Assembly: GCA_937863945.1 (NCBI GenBank) | Contig: CALMIB010000168.1 | Span: forward strand, 1 to 8,581 | DNA length: 8,581 bases | Direction of reading: 5' to 3' | Origin: an uncultured Longilinea sp. | GTDB taxonomy: Bacteria; Chloroflexota; Anaerolineae; Anaerolineales; Anaerolineaceae | In this document: in pieces, positions 1 through 6,500 of the stretch | Position numbering within the stretch: position 1 is the first letter of the stretch | How the letters are laid out: each line of letters begins with the position of its first letter | Made by a program: the position numbers and the translations under genes | The notes under the pieces: model-generated | Seen by the model: the letters and a program-made list of their open reading frames with translations, nothing else | Told to the model about the DNA's origin: nothing | Databases searched by the model: none

Positions 1-117
1 GATGTCATCCTGAACGGCGCCACGGAGCGCGTGCCGCTCGAAGAAAGCCGCCGCATCGTTCAAAGCCTGACCGCCCTGCACCGGTCCGCGGATACGGGCC
101 AACCGGTGATGGTTTAA
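1..117 (+). CDS. C-terminal fragment, probable Gfo/Idh/MocA-family oxidoreductase
   Basis: An open frame enters from the left edge in frame 1 and ends at TAA (115-117), giving the last 38 residues of a protein. The tail contains VPLEESRRIVQSLTALHRSA followed by a GQPVMV end. This resembles the closing helix of Gfo/Idh/MocA NAD(P)-dependent sugar or inositol dehydrogenases, which often end in a 'GrrslelvlAiyrSartGrpV' pattern. The catalytic and Rossmann parts lie outside the window, so substrate and exact family cannot be judged. It converges on the AIM24-family gene and is separated from it by a hairpin. The family call rests only on a short C-terminal match and is an inference; that this is the end of a real coding region is more secure. 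Confidence 0.6.
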   Translation, partial: DVILNGATERVPLEESRRIVQSLTALHRSADTGQPVMV

Positions 118-120
118 TCA

Positions 121-152
121 AAAACCGCCAGGCGGAGCTCCATCCTGGCGGT
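121..152 (-). terminator. Intrinsic terminator between converging genes, best on minus strand
   Basis: A perfect 9-bp inverted repeat, ACCGCCAGG (124-132) and CCTGGCGGT (144-152), encloses an 11-nt loop. Read on the minus strand the hairpin is followed directly by TTTTGATT, a short U-tract, so it should terminate the AIM24-family gene whose stop lies 21 nt upstream. On the plus strand it has only an A-run before it and no T-run after it. It would be a weaker terminator there for the oxidoreductase ending at 117. Confidence 0.75.
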
Positions 153-172
153 CTGAATCGTCACGTTGGCCC

Positions 173-859
173 TCAAGAATTGCCCGAGGACTGTTTCGGC
201 AGCCTGGGCAGCAGCCAATCCAGGAATGCACCCTGGCTGCGCGTTTGCAGCAGGATGCGCCCCGGGCCGGTGAGATCGACCACCAGGCCTTCACCGCCGA
301 AAATGGTGGATTTCATCCCGCCCACCGTGCGCAATTGGAAGCCGATCTGTTCTGTAAACGCCACCAGGTGGCCGGTATCCACCGTGAAGGTCTGGCCGTT
401 GGATAATTCCAGCTCGTGAATGGCGCCGAAGCTGGAAAGCACCAGCGTGCCGGAGCCCGAACAGCGCAGCATGATCAGCCCTTCGCCGCCGAAGAACGTC
501 TTCGCGCCTGACCATTTCGTGTCTGTCTCGAGCCCCTCGCTGGCCGCCAGGAAAGATCCCGATTGCACCAGGTACGTCTCGCCGGCCAGCGGCAGCGTAA
601 AAACGTCGCCAGGGAGCGAAGGCGCCAGCAACAATTCACCACCTGCCGCGCTTGCACGGAAGGTGTTGACAAAGAACGATTCGCCGCCCAATGCCGACCT
701 GGCCAACGACTTCAATAATCCACCCTGCATTTTAGTTTCGATGCTCATCCCGGCGCTCATTCCAACCATTGAACCCGATTCAGCCCGCATGGTCTCATTG
801 GCAGCCAGGGTGATTTTGACGATGGAATAGGATGGACGATACAATACTTCCGATTGCAT
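173..859 (-). CDS. AIM24 / TIGR00266-family protein
   Basis: A 228-residue protein of the AIM24 (TIGR00266) family, a conserved group of beta-rich proteins without an established enzymatic role in bacteria; the yeast namesake is a mitochondrial protein. Family signs are the early AESGSMVGM segment (residues 26-34) and three Gly-Gly-Glu repeats, each followed by a hydrophobic strand: GGESFF (58-63), GGEGLIML (124-131) and GGEGLVV (188-194). The repeats fit an internally repeated beta fold. No signal peptide or membrane helix is visible, so a cytoplasmic location is likely. The frame stays open upstream to position 1000. I chose the ATG at 859 because a strong AGGAGG (865-870) sits 5 nt before it and the resulting length fits the family. 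The gene is divergent from rpsF and followed by its own hairpin. The family call is good; its function is unknown. Confidence 0.88.
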   Translation of the reverse strand: MQSEVLYRPSYSIVKITLAANETMRAESGSMVGMSAGMSIETKMQGGLLKSLARSALGGESFFVNTFRASAAGGELLLAPSLPGDVFTLPLAGETYLVQSGSFLAASEGLETDTKWSGAKTFFGGEGLIMLRCSGSGTLVLSSFGAIHELELSNGQTFTVDTGHLVAFTEQIGFQLRTVGGMKSTIFGGEGLVVDLTGPGRILLQTRSQGAFLDWLLPRLPKQSSGNS

Positions 860-864
860 GGAAA

Positions 865-870
865 CCTCCT
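865..870 (-). promoter_or_regulatory. Ribosome-binding site fixing the AIM24-family start
   Basis: On the minus strand AGGAGG precedes the ATG at 859 by the 5-nt spacer TTTCC. It is a consensus Shine-Dalgarno. It decides against the 47-residue upstream extension, whose start near 1000 would place coding sequence over the divergent rpsF promoter region. Confidence 0.85.
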
Positions 871-886
871 TTTGATTGCTGCTAAA

Positions 887-892
887 ATTGTA
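887..892 (-). promoter_or_regulatory. Possible -10 element for the AIM24-family gene
   Basis: TACAAT on the minus strand matches the sigma-70 -10 consensus at five of six bases and lies about 17 nt upstream of the Shine-Dalgarno. No convincing -35 hexamer is found at 16-18 nt spacing (GGCGGT at 17 nt). This is only a weak candidate, and it implies a very short leader. Confidence 0.25.
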
Positions 893-952
893 ACGCAAAA
901 GCCTGTCGGACCGCCGAGCAGTTCCGTGGTCGATTGAAGTCATATCGCTGAA

Positions 953-981
953 TTGCGAAAACCAAAAAACTGTGATAAACT
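953..981 (+). promoter_or_regulatory. Candidate promoter of the rpsF-ssb-rpsR operon
   Basis: TTGCGA (953-958, four of six matches to TTGACA) is followed after exactly 17 nt by TAAACT (976-981, four of six matches to TATAAT). A TGA immediately before the -10 forms an extended -10 element. The start of transcription would fall near 988, giving a leader of about 100 nt that contains the whole S6:S18-like structure. The motif and spacing are visible; promoter activity is inferred. Confidence 0.5.
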
Positions 982-997
982 TACCGCGCTTGGTAAG
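980..997. repeat. Small inverted repeat overlapping the putative rpsF transcription start
   Basis: CTTACC (980-985) and GGTAAG (992-997) form a perfect 6-bp inverted repeat around a 6-bp centre. It overlaps the end of the proposed -10 and the expected start site, a position where a repressor operator or a 5'-end hairpin could act. No known regulator site was recognised. Confidence 0.35.
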
Positions 998-1020
998 CAA
1001 TAATTGTTTGATTGTTGCTA

Positions 1021-1077
1021 CCTTTCCGCCCCCGGCGAAGTTAACACGATGAACCAGGGGCTATACCCGAGGAAAGG
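1021..1077 (+). promoter_or_regulatory. rpsF leader RNA structure, S6:S18-binding type
   Basis: The leader folds into two stacked perfect helices. The outer helix pairs CCTTTCC (1021-1027) with GGAAAGG (1071-1077). The inner helix pairs GCCCC (1028-1032) with GGGGC (1057-1061). The helices are continuous on the 5' side, while the 3' side has a 9-nt bulge, TATACCCGA (1062-1070). This matches the architecture I recall for the rpsF leader motif bound by the S6:S18 complex, which mimics the 16S rRNA site through a bulged CCG-containing strand. The outer helix takes in part of the Shine-Dalgarno (AAGGAGG, 1074-1080), so protein binding would block initiation and make the operon self-limiting. The pairing is seen directly; the regulatory role is inferred from family knowledge and from its position before rpsF. 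Confidence 0.72.
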
Positions 1078-1088
1078 AGGTTTTCCGA

Positions 1089-1373
1089 ATGCGTACATAC
1101 GAGGTTATTCTGATTGTCCAACCTGATCTGGACGAGACCGCTCTGAACGGCGTGATCGAAAAGACAAAAGGCTGGATCACCGATGGCGGTGGTGCAGTTG
1201 AGAAGGTGGACCTGTGGGGTAAGCGCCGTCTGGCCTTCGCCATCCGCAAGCAGCGTGAAGGTCAATACGTGCTGTTGCAGGCACAAATGGCGCCGTCCTA
1301 CACGGCAGAGTTGGATCGCAACCTGCGGTTCCTGGAACCAGTCATGCGGTTCTTGATTGCCAACAAGGAGTAA
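1089..1373 (+). CDS. rpsF: 30S ribosomal protein S6
   Basis: A 94-residue S6, a small-subunit protein that binds 16S rRNA in the platform together with S18. The N-terminus MRTYEVILIVQPDLDE is the classic first strand and turn of the S6 alpha/beta sandwich. The central block WGKRRLAFAIRKQREGQYVLL (residues about 43-63) is the family's most conserved stretch, and RNLRFLEPVMRFLI (about 77-90) forms the last helix and strand. Length is normal (about 95-100), without the long acidic tail of some relatives. The ATG has AAGGAGG (1074-1080) 8 nt upstream. It is the first gene of an operon with ssb and rpsR, and a structured leader upstream probably provides feedback by the S6:S18 complex. Confidence 0.97.
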   Translation: MRTYEVILIVQPDLDETALNGVIEKTKGWITDGGGAVEKVDLWGKRRLAFAIRKQREGQYVLLQAQMAPSYTAELDRNLRFLEPVMRFLIANKE

Positions 1374-1410
1374 TGCACCGATTAGAAATTCCGGTGCGGG
1401 TTGTTCATCA

Positions 1411-1415
1411 AGGAG
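1411..1415 (+). promoter_or_regulatory. Ribosome-binding site fixing the ssb start
   Basis: AGGAG lies 8 nt before the ATG at 1424. An in-frame ATG at 1373 overlaps the rpsF stop (TAATG) and would add 17 residues. It has no properly spaced Shine-Dalgarno, and the added residues are not part of the OB fold, so 1424 is preferred. Confidence 0.8.
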
Positions 1416-1423
1416 CAGGAAAA

Positions 1424-1828
1424 ATGAGCCGTGGTTTGAACAAGGTCATGATTATTGGCCACCTCGGGCGCGATCCCGAGATGCGCTACACCCCTTCCGG
1501 CCGGCCGGTCACCACCTTCACGGTGGCGACGAGCCGCACCTGGAACACCACCGATGGTGAACGTCACACGGAGACCGAGTGGTTTAATGTGGTCACGTGG
1601 GGCAACCTTGCCGAAATCTGCAAGCAATATCTCACCAAAGGCCAGCAGGTGTACATCGAAGGCCGCCTTCAAACCCGCCGCTGGGAAGACAGCGAAGGTG
1701 TCAAGCACACCAGCGTCGAAATCGTCGCCAGCGAAATGATGATCCTTGGTGATCGCCGTGACTCCACTCAGGCTCAAGGCGGTGAACCGCCGGTGGGCGA
1801 TGAGATGGAAGACGAGTATCCATTCTAG
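1424..1828 (+). CDS. ssb: Single-stranded DNA-binding protein
   Basis: A 134-residue SSB, which coats single-stranded DNA during replication, recombination and repair and recruits partner enzymes. The OB fold spans about residues 4-110. It opens with LNKVMIIGHLGRDPEMRYTP and includes the TEWFNVVTWGNLAE strand and the KGQQVYIEGRLQTRRWED block, all standard for bacterial SSB. The linker is short, and the protein ends in the acidic tip DEMEDEYPF. This corresponds to the conserved DDDIPF-type tail that binds partners such as exonuclease I, PriA and RecO in other bacteria, although Tyr replaces the usual Ile. It sits between rpsF (50-nt gap) and rpsR (11-nt gap), the widespread rpsF-ssb-rpsR order. 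It should be co-transcribed and share the leader control of rpsF. Confidence 0.96.
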   Translation: MSRGLNKVMIIGHLGRDPEMRYTPSGRPVTTFTVATSRTWNTTDGERHTETEWFNVVTWGNLAEICKQYLTKGQQVYIEGRLQTRRWEDSEGVKHTSVEIVASEMMILGDRRDSTQAQGGEPPVGDEMEDEYPF

Positions 1829-1831
1829 GAG
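1827..1831 (+). promoter_or_regulatory. rpsR ribosome-binding site overlapping the ssb stop codon
   Basis: AGGAG (1827-1831) shares bases with the ssb TAG stop (1826-1828) and lies 8 nt before the rpsR ATG. A ribosome terminating on ssb would therefore sit on the rpsR initiation site, which suggests translational coupling. Confidence 0.75.
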
Positions 1832-1839
1832 TAAGTAAG

Positions 1840-2124
1840 ATGACTGAAGAACGTTCGGTTGAGAACGAACAGCCGATGGGCGGCGGTCCACGCCGTTTTA
1901 CCCCCCGTCCCAAAATCTGCCAGTTCTGCGCTGACAAAAACGCCACCATCGATTACAAAGCGGTTGACATGCTGCGCCGTTTCGTGACCGAAGAAGGTAA
2001 AATCCGCCCTCGCCGCCAGACAGGCACTTGTGCCCTGCACCAACGCGCCCTGGCCCGCGCCATCAAACGCGCCCGCTACATCGCGTTGATTTCTTACGTC
2101 GGCGAGACATGGAACGATCGCTAA
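1840..2124 (+). CDS. rpsR: 30S ribosomal protein S18, zinc-binding form
   Basis: A 94-residue S18, which pairs with S6 on the platform of the small subunit. The core is typical: PKICQFC, IDYKAVDMLRRFV, GKIRPRRQTGTCALHQRAL and AIKRARYIALISY. Cys27, Cys30, Cys64 and His67 are placed to form a CxxC/CxxH zinc site, so this is the metal-binding (C+) version rather than the cysteine-free paralog found in some bacteria. An N-terminal extension of about 20 residues, rich in Glu and Gly, precedes the fold. Last gene of the rpsF-ssb-rpsR operon; rplI (L9), which follows in many bacteria, is not here. A strong hairpin begins 17 nt after the stop. Confidence 0.96.
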   Translation: MTEERSVENEQPMGGGPRRFTPRPKICQFCADKNATIDYKAVDMLRRFVTEEGKIRPRRQTGTCALHQRALARAIKRARYIALISYVGETWNDR

Positions 2125-2141
2125 AAAGCTGAATATCAAGA

Positions 2142-2173
2142 ATGGGGCATCAGGCGCTTGCCTTATGCCCCAT
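2142..2173 (+). terminator. Terminator hairpin closing the rpsF-ssb-rpsR operon
   Basis: ATGGGGCAT (2142-2150) pairs with ATGCCCCAT (2165-2173). After one mismatch, AGGC (2152-2155) pairs with GCCT (2160-2163) around a GCTT loop. This gives 13 pairs with strong GC content. The following ATTTAAAT is only partly U-rich, so the terminator may be incomplete and let some transcripts read into the PPIase gene. Confidence 0.68.
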
Positions 2174-2196
2174 ATTTAAATCCAAAGGTCGTCCTT

Positions 2197-3480
2197 ATGG
2201 CCAAAACTGAAACGCCAAAAAACGTAACAAAAAAGCATCAAGCCCGCCTGGATCGCGAGAAGATTCAACACCGGAATATTTTGATCGGCGTAATCGCAAT
2301 TGTCGTCCTGGTTGTCGGCGTCATCGGCTACGGCATCCTGGATTCTGTGTACCTGAAGCAAATCCGGCCGGTCGCCTCGGTGGACGGGCAAAAAATCACC
2401 GTCCGCGATTTTGAAGGCCAGGTCCGCTACCAACGCTATCAACTGGTCAACCAGATCCTGCAATTCAGCCAGTACGGTGAATATTTCGCCAGCTACGTCG
2501 AGCAGTACCAATCCTACCTGGACAACCCGGAGTATTTGGGCCAACAGGTGCTGGATAAAATGGTGGACGACCTGGTGATTGCCCAGGAAGCCAAGGCACT
2601 GGGCATCACCGTCAGCGATGCCGAGGTGGAAGCAAAACTGCAGGAAGCCTTCGGATACTTTCCGAACGGCGAAGCCACCCCGACCCTGACAGCCACAGCC
2701 TTCGCCACTGGCACGCCTGGCCCCACCCAGATGGCGCTGGTTCCCCCGACCAACACCCCCGGTCCCACCAACACGCCCACCGAGCCAGCCGAAACGGCCA
2801 CTCCCACGGTTGCCCCAACCGCCACCACAGCGCCGACTGCCGGGCCCACGCCCACCATCTCGCCAACCGGGACGCCTTATCCGACCGCCACCCCGGTCAC
2901 GCTGGAAGGCTATCAACAACTGTTCAGCGAATTTACCACCGGTTTGGCCGAGTATGACATCCCCGAGAGTGTCCTGCGCGACATGTACCGGGCGAGCTTG
3001 CTCCAGGAAAAGATGTTTGCACACTTCACCGCGGATGTGCCTGTGATCCAGGAACAGGTTTGGGCGCGCCATATCCTGGTTGCGACGGAAGAAGAAGCAA
3101 ACACGGTCCTGGAACGCCTGAACAACGGCGTGAAATGGAACATCGTGGCCGCTGAAATGTCAACCGACACTTCCAACAGCGCCAACGGCGGCGACCTGGG
3201 TTGGTTCCCGCGCAATTACATGGTCAAGGAATTTGAAGACGCGGCCTTCGCGATGCAGGTGGGTGAGATCAGCCAGCCTGTAAAAACCGAATTCGGCTAT
3301 CACATCATTCAGGTGGTCGGCCACGAACAGGAACGCCCCCTGACTGTAGAAGTTCTGGATCAGGTCAAGCAAAGCATCTGGTCCAAATGGCTGGAAGGCG
3401 TAAAAGCCAACAAGAAGATCGAAACGTTCGACCTGTGGAAAGAAGTCACTCCAACAGAACCGACCGTTCCGGCCATGTAG
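2197..3480 (+). CDS. Membrane-anchored parvulin-type peptidyl-prolyl isomerase (SurA/PrsA-like)
   Basis: A 427-residue extracytoplasmic folding factor that catalyses cis-trans isomerisation of prolyl bonds. A basic N-terminus is followed by one membrane helix (residues 28-48, ILIGVIAIVVLVVGVIGYGI); there is no lipobox cysteine, so it is an N-in anchored protein. VASVDGQKITVRDFEGQVR (from about 58) opens a SurA_N-like chaperone domain. A Thr/Pro-rich stretch (about 160-235) interrupts that domain. Helices resume at GYQQLFSEF, and the parvulin domain covers about 289-375: WARHILVATEEEA, the GGDLGWFPR turn, and FGYHIIQV. The conserved His292 and His369 are present. I chose ATG 2197, with AAAGG 8 nt upstream; the alternative TTG at 2158 lies inside the terminator hairpin. 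It ends at a strong terminator, and no separate promoter was recognised. The specific client proteins are unknown. Confidence 0.9.
   Translation: MAKTETPKNVTKKHQARLDREKIQHRNILIGVIAIVVLVVGVIGYGILDSVYLKQIRPVASVDGQKITVRDFEGQVRYQRYQLVNQILQFSQYGEYFASYVEQYQSYLDNPEYLGQQVLDKMVDDLVIAQEAKALGITVSDAEVEAKLQEAFGYFPNGEATPTLTATAFATGTPGPTQMALVPPTNTPGPTNTPTEPAETATPTVAPTATTAPTAGPTPTISPTGTPYPTATPVTLEGYQQLFSEFTTGLAEYDIPESVLRDMYRASLLQEKMFAHFTADVPVIQEQVWARHILVATEEEANTVLERLNNGVKWNIVAAEMSTDTSNSANGGDLGWFPRNYMVKEFEDAAFAMQVGEISQPVKTEFGYHIIQVVGHEQERPLTVEVLDQVKQSIWSKWLEGVKANKKIETFDLWKEVTPTEPTVPAM
2674..2901 (+). repeat. Thr/Pro-rich low-complexity coding tract
   Basis: Within the PPIase gene this stretch encodes about 76 residues dominated by Thr, Pro and Ala. 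It has irregular repeated units such as TNTPGPTNTPT and ATPTVAPTATTAPT, and GTP, PTP and ATP steps. The DNA is strongly C-rich on the plus strand with imperfect ACC/CCC/GCC codon repeats. Such tracts act as extended, often glycosylated, spacers in secreted proteins, and the degenerate repeats should make the length variable between strains. Glycosylation is inference only. Confidence 0.85.
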
Positions 3481-3497
3481 CAACCATCTATGTTTAC

Positions 3498-3531
3498 AAA
3501 AAGAGCCTGCGCACAACGGCAGGCTCTTTTT
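3498..3531. terminator. Strong bidirectional terminator between the PPIase gene and smc
   Basis: GAGCCTGC (3503-3510) pairs perfectly with GCAGGCTC (3519-3526) around an 8-nt loop, and flanking A5 (3498-3502) and T5 (3527-3531) extend the stem. On the plus strand it is followed by TTTTTCTTTTT, ending the PPIase transcript. On the minus strand it gives TTTTTGT and ends smc, whose stop is 18 nt before it. Its symmetric A/T tails make it a textbook shared terminator for converging genes. Confidence 0.92.
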
Positions 3532-3549
3532 CTTTTTGCCAATGGGGAA

Positions 3550-6500
3550 TTATCGAATCATTTCCTCGCTGAGTTCATCCAGCCGCAGGCTGATCATCTG
3601 GCTGGCTGAATCGCGTCCCATGGTGATGCCGTAAATCACGTCCGCGATCTGCACCGTGTTGCGGTTGTGCGTGATGACGATGAACTGGGTGGTCTGGCTC
3701 AATTCGCGCAAAAGGTCGCAAAAACGGCCCACGTTGGCCTCGTCGAGCATGGCATCCACCTCGTCCATCACGCAGAACGGCGTTGGCGACACCTTGAGCA
3801 ACGAGAAGATCAACGCCACCGCGGTCAGACTGCGCTCGCCGCCCGAAAGCAACGACAGGCCCTGTTCGCGCCGACCCGGCAGCCTGGCCTCGATGTCGAT
3901 ACCTGTTTCGGCCACGTTTTCGGCGTCTGTCAGGATCAGCCGGGCAGATCCACCTCCGAACAGGCGCGTGAACATCTCACGGAATTCAACGGCCACCGCG
4001 TCGAAGGTCTTGCGGAATTCGCGCTTCATCAATTCGTCCAGCTCGGCGATCACTTCACGCAAATCCTGGTCGGCTTTTTTCAGATCGGCTACCTGGCTGG
4101 TCAGGAATTCATGCCGTTCCTTGACCGATCGGTACTCCGCCTGCGCTTCCGGGTTGATCGCTCCCAGGCGGCGCAATTGCGCCCGCTGCCGGCTGATGGC
4201 CTCTTCAATTTCTGGGGCAAGCTCCTTGACTTTGGGTAATTCCTGTACCATTCCGTCGAGAGGCAACGGATTTGGGCCGACGTTATCCTGCGAATATTCC
4301 AGCGCCACCAGGCCAAAATCCTCTTCGATGCGCCGGCGCAAGTTCTCGATCGATTCGGAGATGCGCGTCATTTCCAGTTGTGCCTGGGTGGTATAGCGGT
4401 CGGCCACCGAGACGGCTTGCTGAGCGGCCATTTGATCGCCTTGCAGGTCGTTGTATTGCTTATCCAGTTCGGTCAGCGCCTTTTCCGCCGGATCGATTTG
4501 CTGCTGCAGGGCATCAATGGCCGCGTTGATACGGCTCTCATCCTGGCGGTAGCTTTCCTTCTCGATGTCCAACTGCTCCAGGGCGGCTTTTTGCTCAATC
4601 TTGCGCTGCTGCAAAGCCTTTTGTTGGTTCCGGCTGGCATCCAGCGCCTGTTGGTACTCGTCCAACCGTCGGGAAGTGTCACGCAACGCCCGTTCAACCA
4701 CGGCCGCGTTGGTTGACCAATGCGATACCTGCCCCTGGAATTCATCCACAGGCAGCCCGGCCAGCGTGCGGTTCTGCTCGCGGATCTGCTCGTTGAAGCT
4801 CTCAATTTCAGCGCTGGTCTTCTTTAAATTCGCCGCAGACTGCTTGAGTTCTTCTTCCGAGCGGCGCATCTGGTCTTCCAGCGAATTGATCTGCCCGCGC
4901 TGAAAATCGCGCTTTTGACGGGCCTGTTCAGCCTCGAGCGTGGCCTGCTGGTAAGCCTGATTGGCCTGGTTGAGCGCCTGGGAAGCCTGGCGAACAGCCT
5001 TGTCCATTTCTTGCTGTAAACCGCGGTCGCGGATCAGGGTCTCATCAAAATGTTGCAACGACTCTTTGGCCTCCGCCAGTTGCTTCTCCGCGTCCGCCAG
5101 TGCATCCTGATATTCCCGCTTCTGGCGCGGACGGCCGATCACGCTGGCGCGCGGTTCGCGGCCGGCAATGATGCTGCCGCTGCCGGTGAACACCTCGCCG
5201 CGCAGGGTCACCGCGCGGGCATGCGCCGGCAGCTTGGCGGCAATGCGGCGTGCGCCGGCCCGGCTGCGCGCCACCAGCACCTGCCCCAACAGGAAACGCA
5301 TCACCGGTTGCATTTCCGGCGAAGCGTTGACCAGGCTGCTGGCGTTGCCAATGAGATCCGCATCCTGGATATCGGACAAATCTTTTGAGGGTTTCAAGCC
5401 GTCCACGGGCAAGAGGATGGCGCGGCCGTTTCCGTTCTTCTCCAAATATTCTAGCGCCAGCTCGGGGTCGGTGCCGGCTTCGACCAGGATCGCGTCCAGG
5501 TGATCGCCCAGCGCGCCTGCGATGGCGGCCTCATACTCCGACGGCACATCCAGAAGGCCGCTTAAGGCGCGCAGGTTTCCGCTGATCTTTTTCTGGCCGA
5601 CGGCCTCAAGCAGCAATTTGGCGCCCTGGTTCAGGCCGGCCATGCTCTTCTCGGCCTGATCCAGCACTTCCACCTGTGCAGCGAAGCGCACGCGCTCGGC
5701 CTCAAAGTGGGTGCGCCGATCCAGGAAGCCCTTTCGCTGTCCTTCCAGGTCGCTAACCCGCTCCTGCTGGCGGCGCAGATTTTCTTCCGCTTCACGCAAG
5801 TGTTGTTCGGCTCGCTCTTTTTCGCCTCGGGCCTGTGCCTGTTTCACCTGGGCCTGATGCAGCCCGTCTTCGCCCGATTCGACGCTCCTGGCCAACGCAT
5901 CGCGGTTGCGCTGCAGGGTGACGATCCGGTTCTGCAATTCGTCCTGGTGCGCTTTGATTTGAACCTGACGGGTTTCCGCGCCGGCCATTTGCCGGCGGGC
6001 ATCGCGCAATTTTTGCTCCACTGCCTCGCGCTCGCGTTGGCGGGCCAACAGCGCCTTTCTGGCCTCTTCCATTTGCGCGCGGGCATCCGAAAGCTCGGCC
6101 TGGAGGCGTTCTTCTTCCAGGATCAACCCGTCCAGGCGGTTCTGGCGGCTCTTTTCTTCCTCTTCCTGCATGGCCAGATCCGCCTCCAGGGTCCCGCCCT
6201 GCTGAACCAGCGCGCGCTTGCGCTCATCCAGCACCGCCAGGCTCCGGCTCACCCGTTCGCGCTGGTTGTGCAACTCAGCCGATTGTGCATGCCAGCCGTT
6301 CAATTGACCGCGCAACTCCTGGAGCTGATCGCGCACGGCGTTGACCTTTTTTTCAACGGCTTCCAGCTTTTCACGCGCCTGCAATAAGCGTGCTTCCTGC
6401 GTGCGCACGGTTTCGCGCGCCTGGGAAAGGTCGCGCTGAGCCCGGTGCCAGTGATAGCCATACCATTCCCGCAGCGAAACGCGCAGGTCCGCCATGATGC

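Noticed and set aside
860..1000. A 47-residue N-terminal extension of the AIM24-family protein
   Set aside because: The extension covers the divergent promoter region, lacks a ribosome-binding site and is not part of the family fold. The ATG at 859 has a consensus Shine-Dalgarno.
1373..1423. An earlier ssb start overlapping the rpsF stop (TAATG)
   Set aside because: The AAGGAG before it is only 2 nt away and is the end of the rpsF coding sequence. The added residues are not SSB-like, and the ATG at 1424 has a well-spaced AGGAG.
2158..2196. A TTG start for the PPIase, adding 13 residues
   Set aside because: The TTG lies in the loop and 3' arm of the rpsR terminator hairpin and has no clear ribosome-binding site.
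2176..3072. A 298-codon open frame on the minus strand, opposite the PPIase gene
   Set aside because: Its composition (Gly/Arg/Val-rich where the sense strand codes Thr/Pro/Ala) is what the antisense of a C-rich tract gives, and it shows no family motif. The sense frame has a clear parvulin domain.
3656..4396. Plus-strand open frames opposite the C-terminal head of smc
   Set aside because: Mirror frames of a well-supported gene, Ser/Arg-rich without recognisable motifs.
5707..6387. A 226-codon plus-strand open frame opposite the smc coiled coil
   Set aside because: The antisense of Glu/Arg/Gln/Leu-rich coiled-coil codons yields long Leu/Phe/Ala-rich open frames. There is no domain, and the smc frame is intact throughout.
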